64,000 bases of DNA from Bryoerythrophyllum caledonicum (Eukaryota; Streptophyta; Bryopsida; Pottiales; Pottiaceae), in contig OZ020521.1 of NCBI GenBank assembly GCA_963971425.1, positions 4,977,519 to 5,041,518 of the forward strand. Reading direction: 5' to 3'. The translations under genes and the position numbers were made by a program. This document shows, one piece after another, positions 57,301 through 64,000 of this stretch. Numbering within the stretch: position 1 is the stretch's first letter; each line of letters opens with the position of its first letter. The notes beneath the pieces were generated by a model. That model was not told the DNA's origin. It searched no databases and saw nothing but the letters and a program-made list of their open reading frames with translations.

Positions 57301-58306
57301 CCCACACTGATCCTTTCGCAATCTCCTCCGTTGTAGGTACTGGTGCTTTTAAATACATTGAAGTTGGAAGATCCTGGGGTATCTCCGCATTGTCTTCAAA
57401 ATCCTCTGGTATACTGTCTGGAAGGTTGTGAAAATCTTCTTCCTCCGGCGCCATGGCTGACAAATCAGCTAAATCTCCTGGTGTAGATGTAGGGGCCCTA
57501 CGATGACCATCAGACGTCCTGAGCCCCGATCTAGGAATCCTGCCACCCGATCTTGTACTTCTCCCAATCAACCTCCTCCCGCTTAGATCCAAACTTGATG
57601 GGCTTTCTCTTGAACCAGAAGCTACATCACTATCAACACGCCGTGGCCTCTTCGTAGGACGTCTACTCGTTAATGGAGGATTCGGTAATGTCTGTACCTC
57701 AGAAGTTGTGGTGGGAAGTTGGCCTCCACTTCCCCTCCCCCCCTCCAGTGGTCGCCAATCCAGTTGCAAGGGCTCAGCAAGAATTCGATAAACTTCTGTT
57801 TCTTCTGGTTCCGCTGGTGGGGCTTGAGTTGTCGCACGTGATGGGTCCTTCTCCCGAAATGCCTCATATCTAATATGTTCCTCCATAATCCTCTTAGCCT
57901 TCAGCACCATCTCCGGTGATAACGCTAAACAGGCTAAGACGTTGTTGTGTCTAGCAGTACGTACCGCAAGAGAGATGTTCAACCAAAACGTCTGCAATGA
58001 TTTGAGGAATTTCACCTGACCTGGATTTTGAAGAAGATTCAAAGGGATAGGTGCAAGAAGCAACTTCTTCGAAAGTGAAGTCTTCACCTCCGATTGACCT
58101 GGACCCACTACGCAAGTAACGTATACCATATCATCACGTCCAAGAGTGATTGCCTGGATTTTGCCAAAACTCTTCCCCAATGCCGATGTACGCTTTCCCA
58201 GCTCAAAGGGATAATCCGTCACCCACAAGAAGGCGTTCGACTCATCCACTTCCGCGATCCACCAACCGTGGCTCTCCCAGATTCTGTCAATATTTGGTGG
58301 TGCCAT
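54341..58306 (-). CDS. Large ParB-like repeat-family protein (copy 2, open frame)
   Basis: An uninterrupted frame of about 1,321 codons from ATG 58306 (MAPPNIDRIWESHGWW). The frame stays open upstream to 58387, but the ATG at 58306 is the one conserved in copy 1. Order: N-terminal domain with WWIAEVDESNAFLWVTDYP; a proline/serine-rich linker with a basic NLS-like RRPTKRPRR; a block centred on IIWEPVDGQHIVAACKFA, which resembles the VDGxHRxxA box of ParB/sulfiredoxin-type folds (His kept, Arg replaced by Ile); a helical region; then IDCRRGGGRHGDGHWGDAQLSAAFAQL and IERWNVIFLLPA, perhaps a degenerate methyltransferase-like core; and an acidic Ser-rich tail. Function unknown. Two copies with a shared upstream module show that it is dispersed. 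An open frame this long among decayed neighbours suggests recent arrival or selection. Confidence 0.8.
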   Translation of the reverse strand: MAPPNIDRIWESHGWWIAEVDESNAFLWVTDYPFELGKRTSALGKSFGKIQAITLGRDDMVYVTCVVGPGQSEVKTSLSKKLLLAPIPLNLLQNPGQVKFLKSLQTFWLNISLAVRTARHNNVLACLALSPEMVLKAKRIMEEHIRYEAFREKDPSRATTQAPPAEPEETEVYRILAEPLQLDWRPLEGGRGSGGQLPTTTSEVQTLPNPPLTSRRPTKRPRRVDSDVASGSRESPSSLDLSGRRLIGRSTRSGGRIPRSGLRTSDGHRRAPTSTPGDLADLSAMAPEEEDFHNLPDSIPEDFEDNAEIPQDLPTSMYLKAPVPTTEEIAKGSVWGNFVFKAHIDRIVSVENPETNHRVLSQKRVREVFNRLRDPESASRVSRLVLRPIRYIVHTTTDDGVIEKEELPFPLVGTAREFERMFIAHGSSSAQGAMGSQYSWLQDHIIWEPVDGQHIVAACKFAQQQWRDGTKPLNQYLDTFERREASFVVYDDRRIYIEKSARINVAEFQRQSYSTMEEDLRKIRQIWDLYGRPDSTLRADDARRAIALVSAASAVHKLPKGDGVVTVKRLAKNMEDLTNHAWNSSNDCFEAIIQVCKDYEDGILFYSKEEEDKWKDMARKKELDPNVDVRPTRKEMTQNWLRPLGRVPNPYYLRLAKSAAAKPVGEDGVRPRQAYYFDGVKDKNPHPRTIAGVVDRYQRREAMMNSIRWLMVENKESTPDSMEEFFRIRVGKYFPRSNAQLDTFGKLLNATTKKAWTAPARGKVSKLEDIGYLIPPSIRFHYGDIAAGGRGYIGLSVDVGGQATANWEWQMEVKRPGQSDTENLLPVRCRRGLFRTDYIELGKPCLSVIDCRRGGGRHGDGHWGDAQLSAAFAQLTLWMANIERWNVIFLLPAAVYANEEFFTKVKLPEGCTMRRGCWAFDPNSVIPYALDFTENGRLEQVVQPIGDVVICMQHPVGTSPGPNYVSGDVPLPLVFLDHWSEARQPSEVDSLERSPSELTRLVGSYLPRGWSLVACNISTAIPRIFEGDFQGSEVFIIDDCTDRVSFLYNELSDNFQGQLLVRTDGTSIGCNIVPETEEAVGGVRNEDDNEDGGGLHERLPRSGTTEDFSSCSGSDADEDEVNQSPPRERYPSTQRAVGDTTGETSATPTERMQDTGVVDVGLAAEAGGGRTFDGPRLEMGEEELDSLEFFSVQRRIPQPSMPSQSEHVSETQETFGGTQSDTGRGLPSVPRSSVSEDIIAFQGAFSLEREMSFNREDGFFYNDDRVRHTREGVPGNYRYVECASIGIEGVGDRPVQDHELSAMVGSAIGHVEGVVPPEDEL

Positions 58307-58387
58307 AACGCAACACTCAAAAAACCTATATATCATTACAAGCCCATAGTCACTATTAGTATGGAATAATAATTTTTGAACCTCCAT

Positions 58388-59290
58388 TCATTGCACAACT
58401 TTTTTAAACATGCTACATCCCTTATCTACCTCTAAAAACTTTTGCACCACAGAAGATCTAAATCCAATACCATCGTGTTAAGCATGTTGTTAGTTCTTTG
58501 GTGAAATAGCATATTAATCCAAGTCAATTATTTTCACATATTATCACACATTTTCGGCCAAGGTACCAAAAACTCTTCTATCTTTCCTCATAAAACTTTG
58601 AGATATTCGTATGATTCACTTTTGATTTTTCCTACGGCATTATGTGATGTAAACCTTCTTATTGACCATTTGGATTCTCATTTAAAACAATATCGAGTTC
58701 ACAAAAAAATATAACGTGAATTGATAATTTTTGAACCTCCACTCATTGCACAATTTCTTTGAATATGCTACACTTCTTGTCTACCTCTAAAAATTGGTGA
58801 ATAGCAAACTAACATCATGTTTAACATTATGGTAATTATTTGAGACCCTTTAAAATGCAAATATTGGACACCAATTCACGTCAAAGTCTGCTGATCCAGA
58901 AAACGCAGGGATGAAAATGAGCTTGTTCTCAACTTCAAACATTATAATCTTTCAATCCGTGCGGTCAAACTTTATGAATTTTTTTGAGTATATTAATTAA
59001 TAAGTAGTTATTAAGATCCTACGGTTAAAACTACAATTTTTTTTTTTTTTTTCATCCAAGCTAATTGCACTAAAACAAGCATTTTTAACGAGTTATTGTT
59101 GAGATATTGTCTACACCACTTATGGACTATGGTACTTTGGGTATCAATAGCGAGGGTATCACCACTTGGGTATGAACTCCTGGGTACCATGACCCGGTTA
59201 TCAACCTAGGCATATATCAGGGTATCAATTAGGGTTTCAAAATTAGGGTTTCAAAATTAGGGTTTTTGTTTAGAGGGTATCAATGGAGGA
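58388..59290 (+). repeat. Non-coding module R4 (second copy of R1)
   Basis: Collinear with 3300-4490, including the ~355-bp internal duplication (starts near 58390 and 58745), GTCAAAGTCTGCTGATCCA and ATAATCTTTCAATCCGTGC. Lies directly upstream of the ParB-like gene, as in copy 1. Confidence 0.85.
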
Positions 59291-59321
59291 TATCAATCCT
59301 TCCATGTTTGGGTAGTCAAGG

Positions 59322-59345
59322 AGGGGTGTGCGCGCGCACACCCCT
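59322..59345. repeat. Perfect 24-bp palindrome, copy 2
   Basis: Identical to 4593-4616. TAGGGTTT words (59228-59265) precede it and a GTGAGAGTGTGAGAGG-type tract follows up to the gap. Confidence 0.95.
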
Positions 59346-59489
59346 GGTAGTTGTCGTGAGGGAGGCTGTGAGTGAGAGTGTGAGAGGTTGTGAGTGTGAG
59401 AGTTTGGAGGAGAGGAGAGGAGAGTTTCCTAGGGTTTGGAGGAGGGAGACAATGAAAGGCTTGGTGAGGGCGGAGGGAGAGGAGAGAAG

Positions 59490-59689
59490 NNNNNNNNNNN
59501 NNNNNNNNNNNNNNNNNNNNNNNNNNNNNNNNNNNNNNNNNNNNNNNNNNNNNNNNNNNNNNNNNNNNNNNNNNNNNNNNNNNNNNNNNNNNNNNNNNNN
59601 NNNNNNNNNNNNNNNNNNNNNNNNNNNNNNNNNNNNNNNNNNNNNNNNNNNNNNNNNNNNNNNNNNNNNNNNNNNNNNNNNNNNNNNNN
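59490..59689. other. Assembly gap (200 N)
   Basis: A run of exactly 200 N within the purine-rich leader; probably a placeholder of unknown true length. Reading frames crossing it are meaningless. Confidence 0.98.
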
Positions 59690-60251
59690 AAGGGAGCCAT
59701 TGCCAAGTCCATCGTCGACGACGACGGAGGAACGTCGCTCGGGAATGGGCCAACCTGGCTCTCGGTTCAAGCGGCCACAGGGAGCGGTTGGCGGGTTCAC
59801 CCCGGCCACAAATGTGGTGATGTGGTGGCGCTTTTGGGTCACGCCATGACCCATTCTCCATTTGCAGCTGACATGGTTTGTAGATGACGAAGGTTCATTT
59901 TGTTGTTCTCATTGAATTAGTTTTGTAGACGCTGAAGGTTACAGTTTTGGGTATTCACAGGAGCGGATACTAGTTTCATGATGTTTGAAAGTACTACAAC
60001 TCCTGGATCAAGAATGGGTCAAATCTTACTAAGCACTTCGGAATTTTGTATAAAATTGACAAATGTGAATTACATGTTGCAAATTTTTGCAATCCTCATG
60101 AAAATCTAATTCGAATGTGGTCATATTTTTTTTTCTAATTTACCACTGCCAAAAATAGGTCAGATTGCCTAAGTTGGTGCTTTTAGGACAACCAACCTTA
60201 CACCACCTCGCAATAGACCATACAACCAACCAACTAAACTCTCTAACCTAA
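59690..60251. other. Intergenic DNA
   Basis: A GC-rich patch at 59690-59880 has no recognisable product. The rest is AT-rich and featureless. Confidence 0.4.
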
Positions 60252-61028
60252 GGGGGGTTTCACATGCGGATAGTCGACCAAACTATGTTGAGGACCAAAC
60301 TATGTCGAGAGGTCGAGATTTGGAGTTGGAAAAAAATATTAAAATATGTAATTTGTGGAGTTTGGATCCTTGTAGTCTGAAAGCCCGAGGGACCGAGTTG
60401 AGAGGCCGAGACCCATACCATTTGACAAATTTGAAGTCAATTTCTACTTCTTAAGGGTCTTACTTTTATGAAATTTTCCACTCTCCCATTCTCCAGCCAT
60501 GGAGTTTACAAGGAAACACATTTTTGGTCAAAGAAAATCAAGAAAATGGCCAAAATGCTCATTACACAAAAAAAATTATAGCATTTGCATAGAAAATTTT
60601 AGGTTAAAACATTCAAGTGAAAATTGGAAAAAAAATATCTAAGTAAAAAATTCAAGATAAAAAGTTGGATTAAAAATCTAGATAAAAATATGGGTAAAGA
60701 ATTTGGGTAAAATAAGTTACTAAATTAATCTAACGGTTGAGATCTTGTCGAATCTTAATATTTTAATGAAAAAAATGGTCGGCACCTCAGCAAGACTTTG
60801 ATCCGAACGAGAATAAAAACCCAAACTTCTTTCGAGGGACCAAACTTTTGGAGCCAAAACCTCCAAAAAGTGTTGCCATGTAGGCATTTTAGACGCCCTC
60901 AGCCTCTCGACCCTTGGTCCGTGTGTGAAAGCAGAGAGGCCAATCAAGGCCGATTTTGAGGCTCTAGATTGATGGAATTGCAAGTAGCACTCGGCCTCTC
61001 AACCCTTGGTCCGTGTATGAAACCCCCC
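60252..61028. mobile_element. Foldback/MITE-type element
   Basis: GGGGGGTTTCACATGCGGA at the left pairs with TCCGTGTATGAAACCCCCC at the right. Flanks are TAA (left) and TTA (right), near but not identical to a TWA Tourist-type duplication. The right end holds a ~70-bp tandem duplication (CCTCTCRACCCTTGGTCCGTG appears twice). No coding capacity. Confidence 0.6.
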
Positions 61029-61111
61029 TTAGTCACTTGGTCCCCGATCCTACTACACCACCTCACATTGACCCCAACTGGCATCGAAAGGGTACTCCAC
61101 TTTGAAAGGCC

Positions 61112-61670
61112 AGGGCAAATTGACCCCCTCGCTAGGACTTACTCGAGGGTGCCACGAGGTGGTGGGCCCAAACTTAGCCCCTATTTTGTTTTTCGATGGA
61201 GACCTATTTATAGAAAGGAGGGTCCTTCATCATATACAATAACTATCGGCCCCAAATTTGTCCAAAAAAATCCAAAAAAAGCCTCTGGACCCCCTAAATA
61301 AAGGGCCAGATAAATGACCCCATGCAATCAAGACGGGGCCCACCTCGGTTAAGTTCCAGCGAGGGGGTCAATTTGCCCTGGCTAAGTTGAAAGCGATTTG
61401 ACAGGAAACCCCCCACGCTCGGACTTACCAGGTGGGAGAGGAGGTGGTGGGGCCAAAACCTGGCCCCTACTTTGTTTTTGGATGGGGCCCTAAATTTAGC
61501 CAAGAGGGCCTATGAACCGAATTGGGGCCGTAGCCCCAATTTTGTTAAAAAGAAGCCAAAAAAAGTCTCTGACCCCCCCAAAATGGGAGGGCCAGAAAAA
61601 TGAGCCCATGCAATTAAGACGGGCCCCACCTCGGGTAAGTCCGAGCTTGGGGGTTTCCTGTCCGTGCCCG
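61112..61670. mobile_element. Double foldback unit with 10-bp TSD (Mutator-like)
   Basis: Two consecutive inverted-repeat units of related sequence: one bounded by CAGGGCAAATTGACCCCC (61111) and its complement (ending 61380), the next by GACAGGAAACCCCC (61400) and its complement (ending 61662). TTGAAAGGCC flanks the pair at 61102-61111 and 61671-61680. A 10-bp direct repeat fits a Mutator-like TSD of 9-11 bp. Both interiors share GAGGTGGTGGGGCC and TGTTTTTGGATGG-like words. Confidence 0.65.
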
Positions 61671-61680
61671 TTGAAAGGCC

Positions 61681-62671
61681 CATGCAAACAAAAATCAACC
61701 CTTGCTTGAAGTGCAACTGTGGAGATGCTCTAAACCACCAACTATCCATTCTCAGAGATTCCATTCGCAGGTTCCTATCCAAGCGAACAAGAACTGTGGT
61801 GGATTTGGGTGGCGATCTCTTTGCAAGTGTTAAAAATAAAAATAAAGATTTGGGCGGCGGGTTTAAATAGAAACCTACATTTCAAATCGCGTACAGATTT
61901 GGACCCTCCACTTGCTATTCATCACTACTGTCGAGGATTTTCTGCGTCGCAATCTGTGCGTCATACACAGCACACAGTACGGTCCGGAGTCGGTAGTTCC
62001 GGGTCGGAACTAATTCAGGCTTGTGAGGAGAACGATTTTGTCTTGGAGTGAAGGGTGAACAGTGCCTCCGGGATGCCGTGAGCTCTTCTGTGGGCTCGGG
62101 AGAAACTACACCCATGCTGGTACCTCTCATGGATGAGCATGTGATGAATGGTGGGTAACCCAAGTTCCCGAAGCCGGGTAAGTAACCCAATGCAATACGT
62201 ACCAAGACGTATTGCAATGGTGCGAAGTCAACAACTCTTGACCGACGCCGCCTTCAGCATCCAATGTTGTTGCGATTTAGGGTGAGAGCTGTTGGGCTGT
62301 GGGTTTGGAGCACTTTTTATATCAATCATGGCCATTCAAAGTAAACTCAATCAACGATCCACAACACTCTTATGATTAAAAAAATTCATTTTGAATGCAC
62401 ATCACTAATCCATGGATTTTGAATCATACCTTCCATTTCAAATGGCATCTTGTATTCATTTGAATCCATATCTTACATAGTTAGAGGAGATCGTACTTTT
62501 GAAGGTTTTAGGGTTTTTCTCTTTTTTGATTGAATGGAAGGTATGCTGCAATATGTGCCTGTACGTATTGCTGCAGAAACAGAGCCATATTATGATACAG
62601 TCCAACGTTTTGATACGTATTGCACTTCTTGCTTTACGCAACAACACGTATTGCTAGCTTAAAAACACATA
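61681..62671. other. Region upstream of the PAL fragment with repeated ACGTATTGC words
   Basis: ACGTATTGC occurs at about 62209, 62565, 62615 and 62647. The first lies in a hairpin (TGCAATACGT...ACGTATTGCA, about 62191-62216). No gene is seen. A TATA-like TTTAAATAG at about 61862 could belong to an unknown transcript. Confidence 0.5.
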
Positions 62672-63093
62672 TCGCGATGGCGTCGTATCTCTCCAAGCTC
62701 AACTACCTCGCCAACCCGGTCACCACGCACGTCCAGAGCGCCAAGCAGCACAATCAGGACGTGAACTCTCTGGGGCTCGTGTCCGCGCGCAAAATCGAGG
62801 AGGCCGTGGAGATTCTCATGCTCATGAGCTCGTCGTTCCTGGTGGCGCTCTGCCAAGCCATCGACCTCCACCATGTGGAAGAAACCATGCAGGCGGCCGT
62901 GAAGCAGGTCGTCTCGCAAGCAGCCAAGAAGACAATGTTCATGAGCAAGGACGGCACGCTCCTCCCGTCGTGCTTCTCCGAGAAGGACCTCCTGCTCGAG
63001 CGCCAGCCCGTCTTCTCCCACATCGACGACGCCGCCAGCGAATCCTACCCCTTGATGGAGAAGGCGTCTGCACCTCCTCTTCGCGCCGCCTGA
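62672..63093 (+). pseudogene. Phenylalanine ammonia-lyase fragment (both ends lost)
   Basis: From [22 protein letters not shown] the frame follows plant PAL through [27 protein letters not shown] and CFSEKDLL to YPLMEK, where homology stops and a short unrelated tail (ASAPPLRAA) ends at 63093. The active-site Ala-Ser-Gly cofactor loop and the other N-terminal two-thirds are absent, so no enzyme can be made. A dropped residue pair (LLLERQPVF against the usual LLxxVDREPVF) and HAVDLRH-type changes suggest relaxed constraint. GC3 is high like the vWA gene. It looks like a gene fragment moved into repeat-rich DNA; sequence before IAMASY does not continue PAL. Confidence 0.88.
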
Positions 63094-63756
63094 TCCTCCT
63101 CTGCACGCATCCCCGCGCTCCTCTGGACCCCCTCCGTTGCACCTCCGCGCGCCTCTCGCCCCTCCTCCCCCGCGCACCTGTCATCCCACCTTCCTCCGCA
63201 CGGATCTTCAAATCTTGATCCCCCACACACCTCTAGCCCTCCAAACCGCGTGATCTCCCTCACTACTCGCCTAAAACCCTAAAACCCTACCACATTCCAG
63301 ATCGCACCTCCTACCTCTCACACATAAATCCTTTTCCTTTACAAACAACATCAAGAAACTTAGTCTCAAACATACCAAGACAGGCGGGCAAGAAGATAGA
63401 CAAGAACCAAGAACGAGGGTGCATGGAGAGGAAGGACTAACCCAACCCTAAACAAACCCATGGTTAACCATGAGTTAAAGTTGCGGATGGGATGAAGGGG
63501 GCTTGGTCTCCTTCCATCCAGCTGGTACAAGCATGGTTGTAGTTTCGCCCAAGGGCTCTTCTGTGAACACCCCAGGCCTCGTTTATAGACAGCGAAAGTC
63601 CAGATCAGCGAAGCTCGCCACGTCCGGATATATTCGCGGTGAAGTCGATTTCTTGTGAAGCGTGAGTCATCCACTAGCCAGGTAATGAGTAGTATCTCCG
63701 CGCCGCGGCGTGCTCGGCGTAAAGCACACTCATGTTGCCGAGAATCTGGCTATCTC
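63094..63756. other. Spacer between the PAL fragment and the next gene
   Basis: GC-rich to 63220. Telo-box words (AAAACCCTAAAACCCTA) lie near 63272. No protein recognised. Confidence 0.45.
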
Positions 63757-63762
63757 CACGTG
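63757..63762. promoter_or_regulatory. G-box
   Basis: CACGTG about 80 bp upstream of the TATA box at 63839. A second ACGTG core lies near 63800. Such boxes bind bZIP/bHLH factors in plant promoters; use here is inference. Confidence 0.5.
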
Positions 63763-63838
63763 ATTTTGCCCGGACCCTCTGCCATGTCCGAGTCGTCTCG
63801 ACGTGGGACAAACTGGATTCGCGACCAGCTGCCAGTGA

Positions 63839-63846
63839 CTATATAA
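63839..63846 (+). promoter_or_regulatory. TATA box of the gene at the window end
   Basis: CTATATAA about 116 bp before ATG 63955, the same spacing style as the vWA gene (108 bp). Confidence 0.65.
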
Positions 63847-63954
63847 CACTTCGGTCGTTGTCATGGTAGCGATCCGTGGTCGGGAAGCACAGTCCACGAC
63901 TGCAGCAGCCTAGTTATATTTTGGTGTCGAGGAATTGCTTGGATTGCAGTGGCG

Positions 63955-64000
63955 ATGGAGAGATCAGCCACTGGGTTGGTGTTCCTGGTGGTGATCCTGG
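63955..64000 (+). CDS. N-terminus of a probable secreted or membrane protein (cut by window end)
   Basis: ATG in a GCGATGG context opens MERSATGLVFLVVIL and runs off the window. A charged start followed by an unbroken hydrophobic stretch is the pattern of a signal peptide. The upstream TATA box and G-box support a real promoter. The product cannot be named from 15 residues. Confidence 0.55.
   Translation, partial: MERSATGLVFLVVIL

Noticed and set aside
59266..59861. Frames crossing the N run
   Set aside because: They depend on unknown bases in the assembly gap.
62030..62190. 5S rRNA or tRNA gene
   Set aside because: GC-rich and hairpin-prone, but no box A/B/C promoter pattern or cloverleaf could be recognised.
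62659..63177. 172-codon minus-strand frame
   Set aside because: Gly/Arg-rich antisense shadow of the PAL fragment.

Overview
The window looks like a gene-poor, transposon-rich stretch of a land-plant nuclear genome. Supporting signs are degenerate CCCTAAA telomere-type runs and telo-boxes, a classical CACTA element, Tourist/Harbinger MITEs with TAA target-site duplications (TSDs), tRNA-type SINEs, a plant-type von Willebrand factor A (vWA) gene with a small phase-1 intron, and a phenylalanine ammonia-lyase (PAL) fragment. The host gene has very high GC at third codon positions and resembles monocot family members. The I-like LINEs with RNase H and the ParB-like and methylase-like repeat families would suit an early-diverging land plant better. 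I therefore leave the clade open.

Layout. 1-5.4 kb: a decayed copy of a large ParB-like gene (minus strand) and its upstream non-coding module. 6.47-16.53 kb: a ~10 kb element bounded by TTAA and ~1 kb inverted repeats. It carries a decayed DUF7869-type gene, which is itself split by a 2,043-bp CACTA element with a perfect TCA TSD. A small non-autonomous relative of the 10 kb element follows at 16.72-17.57 kb. 17.6-20.6 kb: small retroposons and MITEs. 20.8-22.5 kb: the only clearly intact host gene, a vWA protein. 22.8-26.8 kb: MITEs, a SINE candidate, a LINE relic and a tandem duplication. 26.8-30.5 kb: a satellite-like domain with eleven near-identical 20-bp palindromes. 30.5-31.8 kb: a broken DNA-methylase-like gene. 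33.8-53.7 kb: an old LINE (plus strand) split by a younger 10.4-kb LINE (minus strand) flanked by a perfect 12-bp TSD. Both LINEs encode 2A-type ribosome-skipping motifs ahead of the endonuclease and reverse transcriptase. 54.3-59.5 kb: the second ParB-like gene, with an open 1.3-kilocodon frame and the same upstream module as the first. 60-64 kb: an assembly gap (59490-59689), foldback elements, a truncated PAL fragment, and the first codons of a probable secretory gene with its TATA box.

The window is mainly a record of nested transposition. Three observations deserve most attention: the TTAA-bounded element family with a DUF7869 gene, the 2A-bearing LINEs (one with a duplicated 2A cassette and a UUCG-capped 3' stem-loop), and the palindrome satellite beside a methylase-like gene. 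All calls come from reading the sequence by eye; no database search was run, and family names rest on remembered motifs.
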